A stretch of DNA of 35,022 nt from Fomitopsis serialis (Eukaryota; Basidiomycota; Agaricomycetes; Polyporales; Fomitopsidaceae). The notes below the pieces were generated by a model. That model was not told the DNA's origin. It did no database searches and saw only the letters and a program-made list of their open reading frames with translations. Shown piece by piece: positions 17,382 to 27,028 of this stretch. Location of the stretch: positions 1 to 35,022 of the forward strand of contig NW_025955364.1 in NCBI RefSeq assembly GCF_022376445.1, read 5' to 3'. Each line of letters starts with the position of its first letter. Positions within the stretch are counted from its first letter, which is position 1. Position numbers and translations under genes: made by a program.

Positions 17382-20379
17382 ATGGCTTCGAGCATGGACT
17401 TCACCGACAAGACCCAGGAGAGCTTGGCCGCTGCTATTCAGCAGGCCAAAGACTATGCCAACGCCCAAGGTATGCCACTCCGGTCCCATTGTATCGAATT
17501 ATCACTGACTCGTGTTCACAGTCTATCCGGCGCACATTGCCTTCGCACTTCTTAACGAGGGCGCTGGCGATGCAATTCCTGGCGGTCTCGGCTCCACGAC
17601 CCAAAGTAGCTCACTCTTCAAGTCCGTCATCGAAAAGGCGGGCGGTGACCCTGTAAGTACTTTTCGGACAGCGCGTCATCTCGATGCAGAGCCACTGACA
17701 TTGTCCTCACAGACGATAGTCAAACGCGGACTTCAGAAACTCATCGTTCGCCTACCCACACAATCCCCACCACCAGATGAGATCACTCTCAGTGGCCAAG
17801 CACTCAAGGTCCTCCGCGAGGCAGAGAGCCTCCGCAAGACCATGCACGACTCGTACATCGCGCAGGATCACCTACTTGCTGCCATCATCAAAGAGTCGTC
17901 ATTACAACCTGTCCTCAAGGAGGCTGGTCTCACCGAAGCCTCCCTCAAGACCGCGATTGATCAGCTGCGCGGCAACCGGCGCGTCGACAGCAAGAACGCG
18001 GAGCAGGGCTTCGACGCGCTTGGCAAGTACGCACAAGACCTGACCGCCCTTGCTGAGGAGGGAAAACTCGATCCCGTCATTGGTCGTGACAACGAGATCC
18101 GACGAGCAATCCGCATCCTGTGCAGACGGCAAGTGACACGCATATACCAATCAAGAACCGCATACTAACTACTCTCCTCTAGGACAAAGAACAACCCCGT
18201 CCTCATCGGTGAGCCCGGTGTAGGAAAGTCCGCCATCGCAGAAGGTCTCGCGCAGCGTATCGTCAACCGCGATGTCCCCGCTTCGCTTCTCGGCCGCCTC
18301 TACTCGCTCGACATGGGTGCGCTCATGGCCGGCGCAAAGTACAAGGGCGAGTACGAAGAGCGCATCAAGGCCGTCCTCAACGAAGTCGAGAAGGCCGCCG
18401 AGGAGGGCACAAGTATCATCCTCTTCATTGACGAGCTTCACCTCATCATGGCCGGCCGCGGCTCGGAGGGCGGTGGCATGGACGCTGCAAACCTGTTCAA
18501 GCCCCTCCTCGCGCGTGGCAAGCTTCGGTGCATCGGCGCGACGACCCTGGCGGAGTATAGGCAATACATCGAGAAGGACCCGGCGCTCGAGCGGCGGTTC
18601 GCGCAGGTGCTCGTCAACGAGCCATCTGTTCCTGAGACGATCAGTATCCTCCGTGGTATCCGCGAGAAGTACGAGGTGCACCACGGCGTTCGTATCCTCG
18701 ACGGTGCTCTCATTCAAGCGGCAACCCTCGCCCACCGCTACCTCACGTCAAGACGGCTGCCCGATTCTGCTATCGACCTTGTCGATGAAGCTTGTGCAAG
18801 GTACGTCGTCTCAACATTAGCTTACTGTCAATTTTGATGCTGATTACGCTCTGTAGTGTCCGCGTAACGCGTGAAACCGCGCCTGAAGCCATCGACAAGC
18901 TTCAGCGCCGCAAGCTCGAGCTCGAAGTCGAGATCCACGCGCTCGAGCGCGAAAAGGACGAAGCTTCCAAGGAGCGCCTCGCCCTCGCACGCAAAGCCAT
19001 CGCCGACGTCGGCGACCAACTTCAGCCCCTCCAGGCGCAATATGAAGCGGAGAAGGCGCGCGGCGAGGAGATCCAGAACGTCCGCCGGAAGATGGACGAG
19101 CTTAAAGCGAAGGCGGACGAAGCCGAACGTCGCTACGACCTCGCGACCGCGTCCGACCTGCGCTACTACGCCCTGCCCGACCTTCAAGCGCGTCTCCAGC
19201 AGCTCGAGGCGAAGAAGGCGGAGGAGGACGCCGCGATGGGCGGGGGCACGGACACCGTCACCCCGGAGCAGATCGCGGAGATCGTCGGGAAGTGGACGAA
19301 TATCCCTGTGACACGGCTGATGAGCACGGAGAAGGAGAAGTTGTTGCGGATGGAGAAGATATTGGGCGCGCAGGTTGTGGGGCAGCCGGAGGCGGTCAAG
19401 TCTGTCGCGAATGCTATCCGCCTCAGCAGGAGTGGCCTGCGGAACGAGCAGCGCCCGATTGCTAGCTTCTTGTTCGCAGGACCTTCTGGTACGGGTAAGA
19501 CCTTGATGAGCAAGACGGTAAGTTGTCATTGTCCCTCTGTGTATTGAGTAAGGTGACTTACTGACATTCTCACAGCTCGCGACTCTGCTCTTCGACTCAC
19601 CCGAAGCCATGATCCGTATCGACGGCTCCGAATACTCTGAGAAGCACTCGATCGCACGTCTCATTGGTGCTCCTCCGGGCTACGTCGGCCACGACCAGGG
19701 CGGCCAGCTCACAGAGTACATCCGCCGGAAACCGTACTCGATCGTGCTCATCGACGAGATCGAGAAGGCCTCGCGCGAGTTCGTTACGCTCTTCCTGCAG
19801 GTGCTCGACGACGGACGGCTCACGGACGGCCAAGGCCGCGTGGTCGACTTCCGGAACACCGTCATCATCATGACGAGCAACCTCGGCGCGACGTTCCTCA
19901 ACGACATGGGCGACGGCCCCGTCAGGCCCGAGACGCGCGAACTCGTCATGGGCGCGATCCGCGTGCACTTCCCGCCCGAGTTCATCAACCGGATCGACGA
20001 CATCGTCATCTTCCGCACGCTCTCGCAGAAGAACGTCCTCAAGATCGTCGACCTCCGGCTCAAGGAGGTGCAGGACCGCCTCGTGGAGCGCAAGATGGCC
20101 ATCGACCTCGAGCCCGCCGCGAAACAGTACCTCGTCTCGATCGGGTATTCGCCCATGTACGGCGCACGCCCGCTGAACCGTGCGATTCAGAATGAGCTCC
20201 TCAACCCGCTTTCCATGCTCATCCTTGGGGACCGCGTGCGCGAGGGCGAGACGATCAAGGTGCACTTCGACGGCCCGCACAACCGCCTCCAGATCGTGCC
20301 CAACCACGAGGCGAGCGCGGATAACATGGACGTCGACTACGACGACATTGACGACATCGAGATTGAGGAGATGGACTGA
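17382..20379 (+). CDS. HSP104: Hsp104 protein disaggregase (ClpB/HSP100 family), 905 aa
   Basis: Hexameric AAA+ ATPase that pulls polypeptides out of aggregates together with Hsp70/Hsp40. Exons are 17382-17469, 17522-17652, 17713-18128, 18183-18800, 18857-19517 and 19576-20379 (2718 nt, closing in frame). In order: the N domain ([17 protein letters not shown]); NBD1 with Walker A GEPGVGKS near 220 and Walker [10 protein letters not shown]; the coiled-coil middle domain of about 415-535, rich in Glu, Lys and Arg; NBD2 with Walker A GPSGTGKT near 628, [12 protein letters not shown] pore-loop region and Walker [12 protein letters not shown]; then sensor 2 GARPLNR. Length matches yeast Hsp104. 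The tail is acidic and ends IEEMD, similar to the EEVD-type ends that bind TPR co-chaperones. The third intron uses a GC donor. The promoter has HSE-like sites and a TATA box. Confidence 0.97.
18129..18182 (+). other. HSP104: GC-AG intron in HSP104
   Basis: The junction [17 protein letters not shown] can only be restored by splicing CG|GCAAGT to TAG|GACAAAG. The donor is GC, with an otherwise strong consensus (GCAAGT), and the branch site TACTAAC is perfect. The nearby GT (CAA|GTGACA) gives a frame that stops after ten codons. Confidence 0.8.
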
Positions 20380-20609
20380 GCGCGTACGTTGTGGGGCGGT
20401 GACCGTGTATCTCGGGGTTTAGTGTATAATCAAATAGGACGGACCGAAGTGTAGAACTAGCATACGAGCCTTGTATTCATACATCATTGCAAAGTATTGT
20501 ACAATAGCATTGCTTGTCTTTTTGCTCTCATCCAATTGCGTGAGCGATAGTGCTGTGAACTCATAGATACCTGTAAGATGTGCCATCCCCGGTATGATGG
20601 CTTTGTCAT

Positions 20610-22640
20610 TCAGTCTTGCTGCTCTACTTTGATTTCTTCGTCTGAATCAGGCCGAAGTATCGGACGCCGAGTCCTTGTCGGCGAAGGTGGATGGTGTCTG
20701 GGATTCTTCCACTCCAGATGTGTCTTGCGCCACGGTGTCAGTCCACACTATAGCACACGGATTCAGAGCAAGTATTCACCTGATTCCCATGCTTATGCAA
20801 GACGACGCCTAAGCCATCCATGTGATCATCGTAGTGCTTCGAGACAAGTTGCAAGAACGCGCGCTGCACCCATTGTTCACTCAACGTCCACCTACCCTCC
20901 TTGAAGCTCTGGATGTCTTCTAAGGTGAGGTGGCGGTAATGTTCCTCGTTGAGTTCAAGAAGAGGCAGTTCGTAGTCGCAGCCTTTCACAGGACAGACCC
21001 AGACGAACGACGAGTCAGGGAGCACAGGCGGGTGGTAGAGGGCGGAGGGGATGAGCCTGGCAATAGCAGCACTGACTGGACTTCCGGGGCGGCATGGAAG
21101 GGGCTCGTCTGACTCCCAGTCGGAAGCGGGCGCCGACGACTTCGGCGAGAAGTCATCGTCGTAGATGTTGCCTGACTCCTCCTCTTCCTCTTCTGGGTGG
21201 GGGAGGGGCCGTTCCACCGGCGCAGGGACGCCCAAGCTCGAGGCGGTCAGGCGGCCTTGCCGCAGGGGAGCCTAGTCCTTCGTTATGAGATACATGGACT
21301 GGACCATTCCGGCAGAAGATGAGACAGACCTTTGCTTTCGACTTCCTCTTGGAGCGCGGCCTCTCCGGTGGTTCTTCGTCTTCGAGCTCATCTTCGCTCA
21401 GCGGCCCGCTGGGATCCTCGTCGTCGAACCAACCCCACTTGACGCCGACGTCTGGTTTTCCCGGTTCCCTATCCAGCCATGCGTGTATCCGCGCATTCTT
21501 TGACGTTCGCACCCACTTCGCCCACACGTCTAGATCTAGCATCCTGTTCTGCTTCCTCTGTTGCTGGTCCCCGAGGATCCATTCCGCATGCGTTGCCATC
21601 AGCGAGCGCACCTCCGCAGTGGAGACGTGCCTCAGGACATGCTCCCGCCCCCTCCTTAACTTCCCCTCTGTGTCCTCCTCGACATCGGAATCATCTGAAT
21701 TCCAGACGATGCGGCGCTGACGCGCCATGGCCGGGTTCGCAAGGTACTTCTTGTACATCTTGGCGAACCAGTCTGGGGTGCGTTCGTCCCGCGGAGTTTG
21801 AGGCTCGCCGCGGGCGCGCTTGATCTTATCGTCGATCTTGACAATGCGTTCGAGGGTCCTAAGGGTGCGGAAACGTCCAAAGTACTGCGTCGAGGGTATA
21901 TGAGATTAGAAGCGCGGAGGCAAGACAGCCACACGTACCTTACGACTATCGGCATATGTGCGGACATCCATCGAGAGGACTTCGTAATACCGATGCCTGG
22001 AGAGAATCAGTCGCTGAGAGGGTACAGATAAGTAAAACGAACCTGTCCTCGGATGGCATCCATAACCCATTTAGGAGGTCCCCTGCCAATAGCGGTTAAT
22101 TAGCGATGCGGGTGAACCAGGTGTGGCAGCTTTACTTTGGGATAGATATAGGGCGGGTAGATGCTTCACTCCTTGTATTATGACTTTGATTCGGCGGTTG
22201 GGCACATTCCTCAGGTACAAGTGCTCTAGCGGAGGTGTTTCACCGGCGCGAGGCATCCGCCTACCCTCGTTGTGGCTCACGGTAACATGGCGTAGGACGA
22301 TGTCTTTGTTGAGGCGTTTCTTAGCGAGTGGCTGCAGCCAGTCTAGTCTCTCGATCGTCAGCACTCCGCGGAACTTGACTCCGTGCTTGGAGACTCGAGA
22401 CTCCTGGTATTCAGGTTGATATTTCTCGGATTGATTCAGGCTATGTAGCGGGTTTGCACATGCAGTTCAAGATACTGCGTTTTCGGCTTACCCGATGGGC
22501 TTTCCTCCGCACTCCAGCATGAGACTTGTGAGACCAAGTATCTTGGACGGGACACTCTTGCAGACATCGGTCAGCACTTCGCTATCCAAATAAGGGCCGT
22601 AGGGCTCAGAGAACAGTTCATCGAAGAGTTTGGGATCCAT
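20610..22640 (-). CDS. Unrecognised protein with possible C-terminal zinc-binding motif, 578 aa
   Basis: I do not recognise a named family. Exons, all with matching phase, are 22640-22492, 22440-22136, 22082-22043, 21996-21939, 21884-21330, 21271-20780 and 20747-20610 (1737 nt). The N-terminal third starts MDPKLFDELFSEPYGPYLD and has Leu/Ile-rich stretches with regular spacing (DKDIVLRHVTVS-like, HLYLRNVPNRRIKVIIQG). The middle is basic and helical (YFGRFRTLRTLERIVKIDDK). Acidic disordered stretches follow around DPSGPLSEDELEDEEP and a basic KRKSKAK. The C-terminal part holds VCPVKGCDYELPLLELNEEH, a Cys-x4-Cys with later His that may bind zinc, followed by a helical block ending LVSKHYDDH. 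It ends in a basic, Pro-rich tail. Nuclear location is plausible from composition (inference). It is divergent from the NIPA gene. Confidence 0.75.
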
Positions 22641-22882
22641 GAGTACAGCGTTACTGGAGACAATATCCAAGCAGAGCGGCGTCGAGACACTGCACAGTGC
22701 AGACGCGTCTGAGTCGCGAGTGGCGCGTCGCGTTCAAGTCGCGTTCGGGATGGAAGCGCCGGCGCGGAATCGGAATTTGAAAGGAGGATGCAGCACGTGA
22801 GGGCTTCCAAACCAGGAAACCGAGGGCTGGTGGCGTCGCGCCGTCCGCGTCGCGCGTGTTTACAGCGAACTGGCTTCATGCC
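22641..22882. promoter_or_regulatory. Divergent promoter of the 578-aa gene and the NIPA-type gene
   Basis: The two start codons are 242 bp apart on opposite strands, so both promoters must lie here. I see no TATA box. GC-rich words (GGCGTCGCGCC, CGCGTCGCGCG) dominate near the NIPA side. Confidence 0.5.
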
Positions 22883-25050
22883 ATGGCCGCCCAGTTCGAC
22901 AGCGACTCCCAGATCTCCATCCCCGTAGGCATCACAGTCGGCCTCCTTGCGTCCTTCGTACAGTCCCTCGGCCTTACCGTCCAGCGTAAGAGCCATGTCC
23001 TCAACCAGCAGCTCCCCGAAGACCAGCAGAAGGTCGAACACCGCAGGCCGTGAGTCGCACACGCCCCTCATTTCCGCGCTTGCTCGATTGTTGACGTACG
23101 TGCAGGCTCTGGCTGTTAGGATTCTGTGCGTGGTGTCTCTCCAAAGATATACGTGTAGACGCTGATCCGCGCATGCAGCCATATTCATCTCCTCGAACCT
23201 GTTCGGGTCCATCTTCCAGATCGCCTCGCTCCCCGTTGTGATCCTTGCGCCCCTTGGAGCGGTCTCCTTGTTGTGGAACGCGTTCTTTGCGCGAATACTT
23301 CTCGGGATGTCTTCTCAATATGGATGCTCTTGGGCACGTTGCTCATCGCAGGCGGCGCGGTGCTCATTGCGATTTACGGCATCGTACCCGAACCCACTCA
23401 CTCCCTCGAGGATCTCCTCATGCTCTTCAATCGCCCTGTTTTCATTGTGTACTTCTCCCTTCTAGGCATGGTAACCGTTGTCTCGCTGGCCGTCGTACGT
23501 GTCCTCGCTTCCTTGTTCGCTTGACGTAAACTGACTGTGTGCAGACTCACATATCTGAGTACTCTTACCGGCGTCGAATGGCACTACCCGACGTCTCTCC
23601 GCCCCTCTCACCGCTCGTTCTCCCAACGTCACAACCTTCCATCCTTACCACCAGTACCACAGCGACGAACGCAGTGGACCGCAATGAACGGACACCCCTT
23701 ATTGACCGCAAGCCGCGACCTCGGTCTTACATCCGCTCCAAGTCACCTTCACCATCTGGCAGCCAATCCATCATATCTACTGCAATATCGTTCACGACTA
23801 AGTCAACACGCACGCCGCTTTACCTGGCCGGCTCTTATGCGTCTTTCTCTGGCATCATCTCGGGCATGTGCCTCCTGTTCGCCAAGAGCGGCGTTGAGCT
23901 GCTAATGCTCACCTTTGGTGGGGACAACCAATTTTGGAGGTGGCAGGCTTGGTTGCTGCTACTGAGCTTGGGTGTATGTGCCCTCCTGCAGCTCTGGTAC
24001 ATGCACAAGAGTCTGGTCCTGGCTGATCCGACCGTCGTCTGTCCCTGTGAGTCTACCTCTTAACTAATCTCGCACGCCCACTGAGCCCCGCTCTGTGCTC
24101 CTACAGTGGCATTCTGCTTCTACAATCTCTCATCAATCTTCAACGGCCTGGTATACTTCGACCAATTCTCCGTCTTATCTAATAAGCAGCTCATCCTCGT
24201 CCTCGTCGGGATCGTCATCCTGCTTGCGGGCGTGGGGATCGTGAGCTTCCCGCCCGCGGGCGGGTACAGCATCGACATCGGAGCGTGGACCGCCGCGGAG
24301 GACGAGGACGAAGACGAGTCCGTCCCGCTCCTCCACTCCGACCGTGAGGGTGAGGGTGAGTCCGAAGCCGACTCCGAGGACGAGCACGCGCAGCAGGACG
24401 ACGAGCCCCTCCCAATGCACCCTCCCCAGCCAGGTCGCTCGCGCACGCCCCGGTCGCACAGCGAGGATATCCGTCTGGGCACTGTCCAACCCGACCCAGC
24501 GCCCGATCCGGAGCAGCACCGCCGCTGGATCACCGAACCACCCGCGCCCGTCGCACCGCCCGCGCCCATTACGCCGCGCGCCCGGCGGCTCCGCAGGGAA
24601 TCGCAGGTCGAAGAAGGGGCGGGATCGGGTTTGGTGCACCGCTCACGCTCGTCCTACGGGACCGCCGAGAGCGTAGGCGCGGGGTCGCCCCTTGGAGGCG
24701 GCAGCACGAGCAGAAGGAGGCGGACGACGCTCGCGGCGCCAGTGAACCCGCCGGGCGGTGGCACGGTGCCCGGCCCGGCGGCGCTGAGCGGGTTCTCGAT
24801 CGGATTGAGTCCGGTGAGCCCTGGGTTCGCGCTGGTGCCGAGGGAGAGGCGGAGGAGGCCGACGGTGGACTTGGAGGGGATGCGGAGAGTCGTGAGCGAG
24901 GGCGGGGAGGCGAGGACGAGTAGGGACGCGCAGAGGCTGAGGGGGGATTGGAAGGTGCGAGGGAGGAGGGGCTGGGTGGAGAGCAGCGGGGAGGGGAGGA
25001 GGAGCGGGAGGCGGGAGAGGGAAAGCCCGCAAGGAGGTGGAGGTGGTTGA
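22883..25050 (+). CDS. NIPA-type magnesium transporter, ~649 aa, one frame break
   Basis: Multipass Mg2+ transporter of the NIPA (SLC57) family, probably of the plasma or endosomal membrane. Exons are 22883-23049, 23106-23125, 23179-23494, 23545-24046 and 24107-25050. Recognised segments include VGITVGLLASFVQSLGLTVQ, LWLLGF|SIFISSNLFGSIFQIASLP, ILAPLGAVSLLWNAFFARIL, WMLLGTLLIAGGAVLIAIYG, SGIISGMCLLFAKSGVELL, WLLLLSLGVCALLQLWYMHK and NKQLILVLVGIVILLAGVGI, about nine membrane spans in all. The C-terminal 270 residues are a disordered acidic, then basic and Gly/Arg-rich cytosolic tail. The exons total 1949 nt, one short of a multiple of three: a base is missing at the GGG of 23304-23306 (ARILLG|DVFSIW). 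Exon 2 is only 20 nt. The ATG at 22883 precedes the first span by a short acidic leader. Confidence 0.88.
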
Positions 25051-27028
25051 GAAACGTGTTCTCCATGGCGGGATCGAGCGCGGGATGAGCTCTCGTCAAA
25101 CTCTGACGCCGTATGGTTCGTTGGATGTGACGGGGCTCCCCGACCACCTTACAGGCTAATCTGTGATCGTTCATGGACAACGAATATTATACGTAGACTG
25201 TTGATATTATTGTATTCTTGGATGGACGACTCTACGCTAATCACGCTTTGGGCTCAAGCAGCCAAGTACGTAGGGCAATGCCAATGACTGATACCCGGCT
25301 TCAATCGCAATCTGAGCGAGACGAATGTGTATCTGCTCTCGGTGATTGGGTGGATTGAGACCAGAGTCCAACTCACCAAGAGATTCGACGGCATCTTGAA
25401 TGATGCCCTTGACTGAGTGCCGTAAATCCACGGTATATGAAAAGTAGCGAAGGCCCCTTCGCCCCGGGGGAGATGAACAGAGCGATCATCCGCAAAACCT
25501 CACAAACGCCGACCCTCGCCCGACCTTCGTGGGCGCATCGAAGGGGAGAGCTGTCGGAAGGTACTGTCCAGTTCATACCAAGTTGACAGAGTAAATACTC
25601 ACAGAGAGCGGCATGACGAGACGCTGTTCACACGGATAGACCCATCTGTGAGAGCGCGTCAGTCGTAGGGCGGCTTCCAGCAGCTAGAAGTAAGTGGCAT
25701 GCGGGTGAGCAGCCTGAGAAGAGCAGAACGCTGCAGAACGGCGGGCCCAGTTGTAGCCCGCGTTGGTATTCGTAGATACGGGCGTACCAAGGTGATGTGT
25801 GGCGCCCATAGCCCGCTTTTTGACGGGGAAGGGAAGTCCATGGAGAGGAGAACGTCTAGGGCATGAGATGGCGCGGGTGATGTGAGGCTAGTGAGGGGGG
25901 AGCTCGACGGTCTGGTAGTAGCTGGTTGTTCCCTATAACAATGAGGACATATCTGGGACATATCGCTGGTGGTTCAAATGTTCAACAATCGTAGAGTGAC
26001 ATTGAGTTCGAGAGTTCATTGATGGTGGGCCGGTAAATGGATCGCCCAGTTCATTTTGTGCGCATCATCAGGTACAGGGTGGACGATGTAGAGCTCAGCG
26101 GCGATAGTGGAGTTGGAGCAGGGCGCGGGCAGCGTATGTACCGGAGAACGGTAAAGCCTAAAGCCCTGGGTATTGAATATTGACTGCCCGGGAGGCTTGC
26201 TAAAGGGCGGGTGTGCGGCGCGGTCGATGAGCTCGAGATATGTTGCGCCGCGATAGACCAGGGCACGAAGGTGATGGTGTGTAACAATGGAATGGAACCC
26301 GGTGATAGTCATTAACGACACTGATGTACTGACGGCCTACTATACTATCTGGACGAGTCGACGCCGATGAGTCTGAATCGCAGACAAGACTGTTGTGGCG
26401 GGCTCCCGCGACGCTCGCCAGCTGGATCACTGGTGGAGCGTGGGAAAGGCGCGGCGGATGAATCAACACGCCGGGAATGGCCGGGTGGCAGGAGCGGGGT
26501 TCGCTGGATGCGGCAGCCACCGGGATCTGCGATTCGTGCCCGGGCGAGCGGCTGAGCCGATGGGATCTGAGGCTAAGCGGAGGCTTCTCGCGTCGCGACC
26601 ACGTGAGCGCGTCGGGGGCGGCTTCGGTGCTTCGCTGGCAGCAAGTCTTCGCTCGCGAGCCGGCTGCAACTGCCCTATCCACGCCGCCGCCGCCACAACC
26701 TGCCCGTGGATACGTCGCGCCAGTGAGCTCGCGGGTGAGAATGAATGGGCGCGAGACGGACATTGCAGGCGTGAGATGGGTGGATACCGACCGTGTATAC
26801 TAAGTAGTGATGCGTAAGGAAAAGGCTGGGAGAACGTTCTCACCGCTAGATGTTGAAAATTGATGGGTGCGAAGCGATACGTTTCATCGCACGTTGGGAG
26901 CATGACGATGGCGGTCCGACGGGCGTAGACCATTTCCTGTTCTCCTCCTCCAGCATCTCCAACAAGGCACCGCTGCCTTTTCACTCTCCTTTCCTGCTTC
27001 TCTTTCGTTCTCCTCCCCTCCTCCCCGA
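25051..27028. other. Long stretch without a gene I can model
   Basis: Nearly 2 kb between the NIPA-type stop and the DENN start. The right part (26350-27028) is GC-rich and should contain the DENN promoter and leader; the pyrimidine-rich run just before 27029 is usual for fungal transcription starts. The left part has scattered minus-strand fragments with coding-like composition (see the separate entry). No transposon or repeat was recognised. Confidence 0.5.
25237..26310 (-). pseudogene. Possible decayed or multi-exon gene of unknown family
   Basis: Four minus-strand pieces look more like protein than chance. They are TITGFHSIVTHHHLRALVYRG (about 26310-26245), then FSKPPGQSIFNTQGFRLYRS and AELYIVHPVPDDAHKMNWAI in the same frame to 26016; MPLS|YLPTALPFDAPTKVGRGSAFVR (about 25615-25500, with a usable GTGAGT..CAG intron); and LRYFSYTVDLRHSVKGIIQD with NHREQIHIRLAQIAIEAGYQ, ending at the stop near 25237. 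I could not join them into one open product, because the frames between pieces conflict. I do not recognise the family. It may be a broken gene, or a real gene whose introns I failed to find. Confidence 0.3.

Noticed and set aside
18169..20307. Long antisense open frames opposite HSP104 (up to 278 aa)
   Set aside because: They mirror the strong codon bias of HSP104 (C or G in third position) and have no family resemblance; the sense strand is certainly the gene.
24120..25180. Antisense and shifted frames across the C-terminal tail of the NIPA-type gene
   Set aside because: Ser/Pro/Arg-rich nonsense from a GC-rich disordered tail. The sense frame joins in phase to the membrane domain.
26200..26984. 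Minus-strand frames of 173-187 aa and plus-strand frame of 140 aa upstream of the DENN gene
   Set aside because: Three conflicting frames in GC-rich promoter-like DNA, none with a recognisable motif or good start context.
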